A DNA stretch of 64,000 nucleotides, taken from contig OZ241348.1 of assembly GCA_965199915.1 (NCBI GenBank), forward strand, positions 1,054,001-1,118,000, given 5' to 3'. Each line of letters starts with the position of its first letter. Position 1 is the first letter of the stretch. Origin of the DNA: VXYL01 sp965199915. GTDB lineage: Bacteria > Pseudomonadota > Gammaproteobacteria > Pseudomonadales > Azotimanducaceae. The notes beneath the pieces are model-generated. The model was not told the origin of the DNA and did no database searches. It saw nothing but the letters and a program-made list of their open reading frames with translations. Position numbers and translations under genes: made by a program. Positions 1-7,700 of the stretch are shown here, piece after piece.

Positions 1-1
1 C

Positions 2-175
2 CGCGTCCACATGGTTCGCGGCAACCGTCGCTCGCGAATTGCGCCCCAAGTGGCCGTGGAAACGCGCCAGCGCCAAGGGCAGCTCGACGCCATCAGACGG
101 TTGTGGAGAAGCAACCCGCAAGCAGGCGAGCTTAGTAGAGTCTTGGGGCGATCACGGCGGCGACCATTCTCGTGA
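2..175 (+). CDS. Possible C-terminal end of an unidentified gene
   Basis: An open frame enters from the left edge and ends at a TGA at 173-175. It gives about 57 residues rich in Arg and Gln, with segments such as RIAPQVAVETRQRQGQLDA. The amphipathic look resembles a helical C-terminus, but I do not recognise the family. High-GC DNA often leaves such frames open by chance, so this may not be real. Nothing else convincing lies in the first 200 bases. Confidence 0.25.
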   Translation, partial: RVHMVRGNRRSRIAPQVAVETRQRQGQLDAIRRLWRSNPQAGELSRVLGRSRRRPFS

Positions 176-209
176 TGATCGTGGAATGGTCACCCTCGTG
201 CGCCGCAAC

Positions 210-815
210 CTATTGTTCGGCAATGAGGTCAATCTCGTGCTTCGCCAGCACATCCGGCAGGTCTGGATGGTCCGGCAACATGCCGGACTCGCCCGCTTCG
301 AGCTTGCCAATCCCGCGATCGAACACAGCGTAGACATCCGCGCCTGTGAGCCGGGAGGCGTACAGCAGGCCATCAACATTCGCGTGTTCGGCATGAACAA
401 CCCTTCCGAACGCACGGCCGGCAGCGTGGTTCTTCGCCTTGACCACGTCCGTCGGCGCACCGAGCAAGGTGCATCCATCGCGGCGAAGATCGAGGAGCAG
501 CAGTCTTGTTTCTGGCGTCGACTGAATCCGTGCCCAGCCCCGCTTCGTGACTTCCACGAGCCCGATCTCCCGTCGCCGACGGCGCATGAACCGATCTCGC
601 ACGACAGTCTCGAGAAAGGCAGTGGCGAAGTCGGGGGAGGCATAGAGGACCGTGTAGGCGTCGTCCTTGCGACAGAAACGGGAGTCGGCTGGTGTAATTC
701 CCAGCGCCGACGTCAGATGGCGACGCTGCATGATCCTGTAGCTCGGTGGAAGCTCGGCTTCCTTGAGCACAGCCTCGATCCGGTCTTGCGGATAGACATT
801 CGCCCTTGACTTCAT
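210..815 (-). CDS. RES-domain toxin (NAD+-degrading type)
   Basis: 201 residues with the three landmarks that name the RES family: an early Arg (YRIMQRRH, about residue 26), a Glu (FLETVVRDR, about 68) and a late Ser (YASRLTGADVYAVFD, about 153). RES toxins are established NAD+ phosphorylases or hydrolases that stop growth, and are normally paired with an Xre/MbcA antitoxin. The start ATG overlaps the stop of the upstream gene by 4 nt (ATGA, 812-815), so it is translated with that 199-aa protein. That partner is not a typical RES antitoxin. An Xre/MbcA-like gene lies further upstream, separated by an apparent insertion. Full length and intact by eye. Confidence 0.8.
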   Translation of the reverse strand: MKSRANVYPQDRIEAVLKEAELPPSYRIMQRRHLTSALGITPADSRFCRKDDAYTVLYASPDFATAFLETVVRDRFMRRRRREIGLVEVTKRGWARIQSTPETRLLLLDLRRDGCTLLGAPTDVVKAKNHAAGRAFGRVVHAEHANVDGLLYASRLTGADVYAVFDRGIGKLEAGESGMLPDHPDLPDVLAKHEIDLIAEQ

Positions 816-1411
816 GGTGTTCGCGCCGATTGCCGCCGAGCGGGTACTTGAATTCGCCCACGACGGCCGGGATGCGCTGCCTGCTCCTTATTGCGCCACT
901 CGAAATCCACGTCCAGCGAGGCGCCGATGTCCTTCGCCAGAGCGACTATGGCGTTGGCGGCGGCGTTGGCGTTCACGCCTTGGTAGGAGAGTCCGGCTTG
1001 CGGCAGGTGCCTATAGCCGTCGTCGCCCTTCTCTTGCGGGACGATGTTCACGGCGCACCGCCGCCTGAGCTCCTCGAAGTCGCCATAGTGCTCCTTCGCC
1101 CGCATGAGCATGAGGCGAAGCACGTTGTTCCAGTTGGACTTGACGGACTGACCATCGATGGACGCAGCCAACATCCGCGTGTGCTTCACGTCCGGCAACG
1201 GCCCGTTTGGGCCGAATGTCATGGTTGGAACGTCGACCTTCAGCGCGGGCGGCAGCGTCGGGCGCGTCTCCACGCTCTGCTCTTCCGTCGGCCCCGACCG
1301 GTCGAGCGCATCGAGCGCTCGCACGATCACCGAGTCAGGGGTGTCAACCAGTGGTCTCGCGTGCTGCTGCAGGCGCTCGAAAGTGCTCTGCTCAATGGCT
1401 ATTTGCCGCAT
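812..1411 (-). CDS. Putative antitoxin with SeqA-N/ribbon-helix-helix-like start, paired with RES
   Basis: 199 residues. Residues 1-37 (IAIEQSTFERLQQHARPLVDTPDSVIVRALDAL) resemble the N-terminal DNA-binding arm and multimerisation segment of SeqA/RHH proteins. The rest (for example WNNVLRLMLMRAKEHYG and GLSYQGVNANAAANAI) is a compact domain I cannot assign. A GGAGG at 1419-1423 fixes the ATG, and a good promoter lies just upstream. The 3' end overlaps the RES start (ATGA). Position, coupling and an N-terminal DNA-binding arm suggest an autoregulating antitoxin. That role is inferred. It could instead be an unrelated cargo gene that took over the RES gene's expression. Confidence 0.55.
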   Translation of the reverse strand: MRQIAIEQSTFERLQQHARPLVDTPDSVIVRALDALDRSGPTEEQSVETRPTLPPALKVDVPTMTFGPNGPLPDVKHTRMLAASIDGQSVKSNWNNVLRLMLMRAKEHYGDFEELRRRCAVNIVPQEKGDDGYRHLPQAGLSYQGVNANAAANAIVALAKDIGASLDVDFEWRNKEQAAHPGRRGRIQVPARRQSARTP

Positions 1412-1437
1412 GTGGAAGCCTCCATATGATTTATGAA

Positions 1438-1466
1438 ATTATACTAGAATATGTCCACCAGTACAA
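1438..1466 (-). promoter_or_regulatory. Sigma70-type promoter for the RES operon
   Basis: On the minus strand there is a perfect TATAAT (1443-1438). Seventeen bases upstream of it is TTGTAC (1466-1461). The Shine-Dalgarno GGAGG and the ATG of the 199-aa gene follow 15-32 nt downstream of the -10 box. The promoter lies inside the segment that separates the Xre-like gene from RES, so RES may no longer depend on the Xre-like gene's promoter. Confidence 0.6.
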
Positions 1467-1576
1467 CGCCGCGACATTTTCCGCTGAAGGAGGTGTGGCG
1501 GTGGTTCGGCGCCGGACGAACGCCCGCGCTGGTTCCCGCACGTCTACTGCGGACGCGCCGAAGCCCAAGGCCGCAT

Positions 1577-1612
1577 GAGCACAGCCTCGATCCGGTCTTG
1601 CGACTAGACAAT
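1577..1612 (-). pseudogene. Remnant of a RES gene 5' end (direct repeat of 765-800)
   Basis: 36 bases match positions 765-800, inside the start of the RES gene, at 33 of 36 positions; the first 26 are identical. In the RES frame the remnant still reads QDRIEAVL. It sits 5 bases after the stop of the Xre/MbcA-like gene, exactly where a RES start is expected in a standard Xre-RES pair. The copy at 765-800 is the functional one. Confidence 0.7.
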
Positions 1613-1617
1613 CCCAG

Positions 1618-2265
1618 TCACGTGAAGGTCGTGCCGAACCCGGGAGCAGCGTTCAGGACGTCGTCAGCGCGACCATCCAGCAGCTTGTCGAGGGGGCGTG
1701 CGGCCTCGTCGGCGAAGGGCCACTCCTGGGTCAGAAACGTCCACGCTAGTTCAGGGTCGCCAATGCAGTCCAGAACCCGCGCAAGACTCGGCACAACCTT
1801 GCCCGGGCCGAGAATCTGCGCCGCGGGGATCGACAGGCCGCGCTTGGTCGACTTCCAAGCCAGGAGCGTTCCCTTCGCCGTCCAGTCGTAGACCGTTGTG
1901 CGCGAGACCTCCAAGCGCTCGGCGGCCTCCGAAACGCCGATGAGCTCCCGCCCCTTCGACCGCCGAACGACGAATGGCTCAAGCGGTGCCGGCACCGGGA
2001 CCGAGGAACCGTCGCCAAGCGCCTCACATTGAGCGGCGGCCGTCTCCAATGCAACGGCCACGGCCAAGCGTGCCTCCCGCGGGCGTTGGCGAAGGAAGTC
2101 CCGAGCGTTCCTCGACAACCCCGGAAGCCCCTCAACGCGAAATCCGTCGGTTCGCTTCGTCGCCTCGGTCGTCCTGCCCACCTCTACCGTCGCCTCAAGG
2201 TCATTTGGGAACAGCGACTGTATGGCAAGTTTGTGCAGAATGTCCAGTCTGTGTGGTCTGTGCAA
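1618..2265 (-). CDS. Xre/MbcA (DUF2384)-like antitoxin with MerR-type HTH
   Basis: 215 residues. A helix-turn-helix lies near residues 108-140 (IGVSEAAERLEVSRTTVYDW), of the excisionase/MerR kind. The last 55 residues (VLDCIGDPELAWTFLTQEWPF...RPLDKLLDGRADDVLNA) fit the toxin-binding domain of MbcA/ParS/Xre antitoxins, the usual partners of RES toxins. No complete RES gene follows directly; only a short RES remnant does, and the intact RES gene is 800 bp further on. It may still neutralise that toxin in trans or be an orphan. The first 60 residues are unassigned and a later start is possible. Confidence 0.65.
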   Translation of the reverse strand: MHRPHRLDILHKLAIQSLFPNDLEATVEVGRTTEATKRTDGFRVEGLPGLSRNARDFLRQRPREARLAVAVALETAAAQCEALGDGSSVPVPAPLEPFVVRRSKGRELIGVSEAAERLEVSRTTVYDWTAKGTLLAWKSTKRGLSIPAAQILGPGKVVPSLARVLDCIGDPELAWTFLTQEWPFADEAARPLDKLLDGRADDVLNAAPGFGTTFT

Positions 2266-2471
2266 TGCCGGCTGCTGCTATGCTCAGCGGACATAGCCGG
2301 CCACATGCCGCGCGACAGCGCGGGAATGTGAAGCACGACAGCCCCCGGTCACGCGCCACGCGCCGCATCGTGACGCGAACGGTGGCGCAAGCGCCAAGGC
2401 GAATCGCGCTACAATGCATCCCCTCGCGCACCCGTCGCGCCGCGGGCGGAAGGCGACGCTCCAAACCCACG

Positions 2472-3473
2472 ATGAACCACGCCAACACGCAACCCCAAGC
2501 CCCCGAAATCTGGCGCCCGTTGACGGGGATACCGAACGGCGCACAGGCTTGGCGGATGGCGCACTACGAGGAGCTCGCCGAGGAGTGGACGTCCATTCGC
2601 GCTACCTTGAAAGACCGCGAGGAGCCCCGCGCCTTCTTGGACAAGTGGCTGGAGGAGCGCGGACGCGCCTTCGCCATCGAAACCGGACAGATCGAGGGCC
2701 TTTACACGCTCAAGGCCGGAATCACCGAGCAGCTGGTCGCCGAGGGACTCGCCGGCGTTGTCGGCGCGCACACGGTGGAGAACATTGAAGACGCCACCGT
2801 CAAGGGGCTGCTCGCCGACCAAGAAACCGCCTACAACATGCTGTTCGAGGATGTCGCGAGCGGCCGGCCGCTTACGCAGCACGCGGTGAAGAGCAGGCAT
2901 CAACTGGTGACGCGGCATCAGGAGACGGTGGCGGGGCTCACCATGGACGGCCGGCGCGTGCAGGTGCCGTTCCGGCGCAAGGGCGTGTGGAAAAACCGTC
3001 CCAACAACCCGCGCCGCCCGGACGGCGTGATGCACGAGTACTGCCCGCCGGAGCATGTGCAGGACGAGATGGACCGCTTCTTCGCGCTGCATGCGGAAGT
3101 GGAGCGGCACGGCTATCCGGTGTATGTGGAAGCGGCCTGGATGCACCACCGGTTCGTCCGCACCCACCCGTTCCAAGACGGCAACGGCCGCGTGTCGCGA
3201 CTGCTGATGGCCTACGCCTACATCCGCCGAGGGCAACCGCCGCCGGTCATCACCGCGGTGGGACGGCCCGATTACATCGCGGTCTTGGAAACCGCCAACA
3301 CCGGCGACCTCAAAGCGTTCAGCGACTACTTGGCGGACTTAGGCGTGGTCACGTTGCGCGGCGCGGTGATGCTTGGCCGGCGCGCCCTTGGCGGCGATCT
3401 GAACCGCCCGAACGGCAACGGCGGGCGCACCGTGGGCACGACCTACCTGCCGCCCGTGGACGATCCGGTGTAA
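2472..3473 (+). CDS. Fic-family AMP-transferase with N-terminal inhibitory motif
   Basis: 333 residues from ATG 2472; the open frame extends upstream, but that part is not protein-like. The Fic core HPFQDGNGRVSR (about residues 231-242) matches HxFx(D/E)GNGRxxR completely, with catalytic His and both Gly-Asn-Gly positions. Near residue 70, TGQIEG fits the inhibitory (S/T)xxxE(G/N) motif, so this looks like a class II, self-inhibited Fic protein that needs no separate antitoxin. Fic proteins transfer AMP or other phosphates to hydroxyl side chains; the target here is unknown. It is divergent from the Xre-like gene, with about 200 bp of intergenic DNA between them. Confidence 0.85.
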   Translation: MNHANTQPQAPEIWRPLTGIPNGAQAWRMAHYEELAEEWTSIRATLKDREEPRAFLDKWLEERGRAFAIETGQIEGLYTLKAGITEQLVAEGLAGVVGAHTVENIEDATVKGLLADQETAYNMLFEDVASGRPLTQHAVKSRHQLVTRHQETVAGLTMDGRRVQVPFRRKGVWKNRPNNPRRPDGVMHEYCPPEHVQDEMDRFFALHAEVERHGYPVYVEAAWMHHRFVRTHPFQDGNGRVSRLLMAYAYIRRGQPPPVITAVGRPDYIAVLETANTGDLKAFSDYLADLGVVTLRGAVMLGRRALGGDLNRPNGNGGRTVGTTYLPPVDDPV

Positions 3474-3535
3474 ACGCCACCCGGCACTGGGCACGACGTA
3501 CCACGCGCAAGCGCCGGCTTAACCAGCGTTGACGG

Positions 3536-3585
3536 TTGACGGGCACCACCTGCTGCCGCAAAATGGCTAGAGAGTTTCCATTTTG
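3536..3585 (+). promoter_or_regulatory. Promoter and inverted repeat before the DUF4143 ATPase
   Basis: TTGACG at 3536-3541 is followed after 17 bases by CAAAAT (3559-3564), a plausible -35/-10 pair. The -10 overlaps an exact 8-bp inverted repeat, CAAAATGG (3559-3566) and CCATTTTG (3578-3585). A third CAAAATGG follows at 3591 and includes the ATG of the gene. The arrangement suggests an operator over the promoter and a very short leader. No strong Shine-Dalgarno is visible. Confidence 0.35.
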
Positions 3586-3594
3586 CGGCTCAAA

Positions 3595-4755
3595 ATGGCC
3601 CTAGTAAGTCGATTTTTCGACATCCCCGAACAAACCTGCTTCCTGTTCGGCCCCCGGGGCACCGGCAAATCCACTTGGCTGCGGCATCTCCTGCCCGATG
3701 CCCTGTTCGTCGATCTGCTCGACCCTGCCCGCCACCGCAGCTTGGAGGCGCGCCCGGAACGGCTGGAGGAATTGCTTGCCGGCACCCAGCGCACAACCGT
3801 GGTGATCGACGAGATCCAGCGCGTGCCGGAACTGCTCACCGTGGTCCATGCCGTGTTGGAGACGCCATCGCCGCCGCGCTTCGTGCTCACGGGTTCGAGC
3901 GCCCGCAAGCTGCGCCGGGGCGGCGTGGACCTGCTTGGCGGCAGGGCGGTTCAATGCACGCTGCACCCTTTCATGGCCGCCGAACTGCCCACATTCGACT
4001 TGGCCCGCGCCCTGCAAACCGGCCTGCTCCCTTTGGTGTGGGGGGCGGCGCAACCGAGCGCGACGCTGGCGGGCTACGCAAGCCTGTATCTCGACCAGGA
4101 AGTGCGGGCGGAAGGCATGACGCGCAACGTCGGCAACTTCGCGCGGTTTCTGGAAGCGGCGAGCTTCTCCCACGGCGGCGAGCTCAACGTCGCGGCCATT
4201 GCTCGGGAGTGCGAGGTGTCGCGCAAGAGCGTGGCCAGCTACATCGAGATCCTCCAAGACCTGCTGCTGGCGTACACGCTGCCGGTGTTCCGCAAGCGCG
4301 CCAAGCGCCAAACCACCGCGCACCGCAAACTCTACCTGTTCGACGCCGGCGTGTTTCGCGCCCTGCGCCCGAAGGGGCCGCTGGACCGGCCGAGCGAGAT
4401 CGACGGCCAAGCGCTGGAGGGGTTGGTGGCGCAACACTTGCGGGCATGGGCGGCGTACTCTGGCGACGATGCCGAGCTGTACTTCTGGCGGACGCGCAGC
4501 GGCGTGGAGGTGGATTTCGTGGTCTACGGCGCACGCGGGGTGCAGGCGTTCGAGGTGAAAAACGCGAGCCGAGTGGAAGCGAAGGATCTGCGCGGGCTGC
4601 GGGCGTTCCGCGAAGATTATCCGGAAGCGCAAACCGCCCTGCTCTACCGCGGCCGCGACCGCCTGCGCATGGGCGGCATCTGGTGCCTGCCGGTGGAGGA
4701 GTTTCTGCGGCGGGTGGTGCCGGAGCGGGGGTTGCTGGACTGGTTGGGGAAGTAG
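3595..4755 (+). CDS. AAA ATPase with DUF4143 domain
   Basis: 386 residues from ATG 3595 (a TTG at 3583 would add four). The N-terminal AAA_14 domain has Walker A GPRGTGKST (about 20-28), Walker B VVIDEIQ (about 68) and sensor-like VLTGSSARKL. The C-terminal DUF4143 region contains SRKSVASYIEILQDLLL (winged-helix-like) and a restriction-like fold end with ELYFWRTRSGVEVDFVV and AFEVKNA, where D and E-x-K could form a PD-(D/E)xK site. The family is common in defence islands and usually monocistronic. Its biochemical role is not known. It converges with the STAND operon, 44 bp away. Confidence 0.85.
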   Translation: MALVSRFFDIPEQTCFLFGPRGTGKSTWLRHLLPDALFVDLLDPARHRSLEARPERLEELLAGTQRTTVVIDEIQRVPELLTVVHAVLETPSPPRFVLTGSSARKLRRGGVDLLGGRAVQCTLHPFMAAELPTFDLARALQTGLLPLVWGAAQPSATLAGYASLYLDQEVRAEGMTRNVGNFARFLEAASFSHGGELNVAAIARECEVSRKSVASYIEILQDLLLAYTLPVFRKRAKRQTTAHRKLYLFDAGVFRALRPKGPLDRPSEIDGQALEGLVAQHLRAWAAYSGDDAELYFWRTRSGVEVDFVVYGARGVQAFEVKNASRVEAKDLRGLRAFREDYPEAQTALLYRGRDRLRMGGIWCLPVEEFLRRVVPERGLLDWLGK

Positions 4756-4799
4756 GCGCACCTTGCCGGGCGTGTTCGAGTTTGGGCTACGGAACGACG

Positions 4800-7700
4800 C
4801 TACCGCTCAAAGTCGTCAAAGCCCTTCCACGCCCCTCCCGGCTCTTCCAGACAGACCAAGTCGATCAAGTCCAAGCACCGCTTCGTCCACTTGTCGTTCG
4901 GGTGCTGCTGGTATAGGCGAAATACGAGCTCAATCGCCGTCATCGTGTCCGTGCCGCGTCGTTCCGTGCGTTTTAAGAGCCTCTCGCACGCTAGATGAGT
5001 CATTCCGGGCAACTGCGCCCGTGCGTTCTTCAACGCACGGAGTAGAGAAAAGGAGTCGTCCTCGAAAGCGGGTTTGTTGCAGAATGCCCCTATCAGATCT
5101 CCGCAGGCGGCAAGGTCGTTTTCATGGATGTGGCGGAAACACGAAGCCGCCACCTTGCGTACTTCGGGGTCGTCATCGGCGAAGAAATCCCCCAGCGCAC
5201 TCTCGCACCACGGGCGACACTTGGGTTCGCCGATTTTCGCCGCCGCTACTTCCGCACCGCCACGCCGTTGGTGAATGTCTCCCCGCCGGCTCTCCTCCGC
5301 CAATTCGAGCGCATCCTGATGAGAAAAGCCCGCCAAACATCCAAGCCGTGCCCCTGGCCTACGCACGTCTGGATACCGGCTTCTCAACATGCGGACAATC
5401 AGATCCCTCATCTTGGCGAACTCACCGTGTACATTCTCGCGCACAAACTCATGAACGTGGTGCGTTCCCAACAGCCGCTCTTCGCTGAAGTCCATGCGGA
5501 GAAACAAATCGACACCCAACGCCGTTTCGTGATAGGCGATCGCTCGAAGCGTGTACGCTACGCACGAGCCGATGGCGGCGCTGCGCACTCCCACCAGCTC
5601 GCTTAGGACGGGTTCAAGGCGCGAAATATAGCCACCGTCCTTGCTGATAAGCTCTCCTAGCGCCAAGGCGGCGCGACCCCTCGTTGTGTTGATCCCCTTG
5701 GTGTATATGTCGCTACGGAGATCGAACTGATCATCGCCCACGTCCTCTAGCCACCACTTTTCGTCCTCCGAGCCCTCGGTTTCGATGGCTAGCCGAACGA
5801 CTATGTCGAGTGCGTCATCCGGCAACGGCCTGTTCGCCGTCGCCAACAGTTTCGCAATGTCGCGTCCACACTCGACTCTCGCATACTCGAATACTCGCTG
5901 ACAGACAGCAACCTTCGTGTCCTCGGCGATAGTTGCCTCCGCCAGCCCCCCTAGCAACTCCGAAAAGTAGATTGGATTGGTGGCGGATGGCATCTGGTCG
6001 AAAATGCCTACGAATCGATCTGGCGCGATCTTGACTTCCGCGCCAAATTCCCTCGCTAGCTGCGGGTTGGACGGATGGGCCGCTATGGCCTTCAGCCACT
6101 GCTGGTCGTTCATTTTCGCCTTGGCGGCGCTGGGTATGGGTGATTCCGCCCACCCACTCACAATTCTCCGTGGAGCGGGCAACGGATCGCCAAACCTGCG
6201 CCGCATTTCTCGAAATCGGCTACTTGCAGGATCGCTGCGGAGCTCATCAGGAAATGCCGCCAGCAGGTTGAAGGCCGCTTGGCCACGAAATCGAATACCG
6301 TCCTTCGTCTGCTCGAAGGCGTCCACATAGGAGAGAATCACGCCTTCCAGTGCAGCAAGATTGTCGGCTTGGCAGTGCGGAACGATTGCCTTTAGAGCCT
6401 CTGTTGCACACCAATGGGGACTGTCGGAATAGCCACAGTCAAAGCGCCACGGCTGGTGGCAGAACGCCAGAGCCGCCTCGTCCGCATAATAGCTTGCGCC
6501 GCCGCGGTAGATCGCGAGCAACAGATGGTTGGCCACATAGGTCTCCTTGCTGGCGAGCACGTCGATCTGTTCCCGCAGGTTGATGCCAGTGCGCGCCAAG
6601 CTGCAAAGCGCATCCATCAAGGCGACGAGACAGGAGTCCGCAAGGGAGTAAGCGCCATAGACCAAATACGGCCACACGGCGTCCCGCACCGGCGGCCCGC
6701 TTTCAATCTTGGGCGCTGCCTCGACTATATCGAGCACCTCCGGCAACACATGATCGACAAAAGGCGACGGGTGATATTTTGCCGCTTTGTCGATAGCCTC
6801 ACCGGCGTTGCCAGCCATGAGGCCACCCCGCCACGCCTTCGTAACTACATCGCCTTGCACAAAGCTGCTGCTGTAAAGGCGAAGAACGCGTGCAACCACC
6901 TCTGGCACCCACTCAGGCCGTCTCTCGCCCAACTTCCACAATACTTCCCACACGCCGTGCCCTGATCGGCTGTCGCTGGCGAGATCGAACACGCCTCTCT
7001 CCAACAGCCGCAGAAAGAGATCAAACTGGCGTCGGCTACCTCTATAATCCGACCTTGCGAGGACGTTTTGGAGTCGAAGCGTCCATTCGCCATGCCGGTC
7101 GACGTAGGGTTCAAGGTGCTCTGCGACCTGATCCGGCCAATAGCGTTGTTGCGCGGACAGGTGTTCTATCGCTAGGTCGGCGGTCGGGCCGCCCGCCTTC
7201 AGCCACCTCGCAATCATCCCACGCTTGTCGAACTGCTTGAACCACGACTTCGCGTAGAAGATACGCTGCCAAGCGCGCATGGTCAGCCTGTCCTCACAGG
7301 CTCCTTGCTCGATAGCAGCGAGTTGGGGCCCGATGCAGGCCATCCAGATGTTCCACTCCTCGTCGCGCGGGTCGTCTAGTGTCGCAAGCAGCGCGAAGGC
7401 CAAGTCCTTGATATGCACCCGTATGTTCTCGTCGGAAACAAGCGCTTCCAGCTCCTTCACATAGCGTTCGAAATCCGCCTCCCTCAGGTACACGAGAACT
7501 TGACGTACTTGGGATCGACGAAAGAGATGCTGCTCGGACGACTTGAGCAACGTCGTCAACGACGTCTCCTTGTTGGCGAAGAGGCGCGCGAAACAGTAGT
7601 CGAAGAAGCTCTCGTGGCCGAATGCGTAGCTGTGCCCATCCTTCGCAAACACGCCTTCTGACACAAACTGGTCGAGGTAGCTGAGAGAAAAACCATCTAG

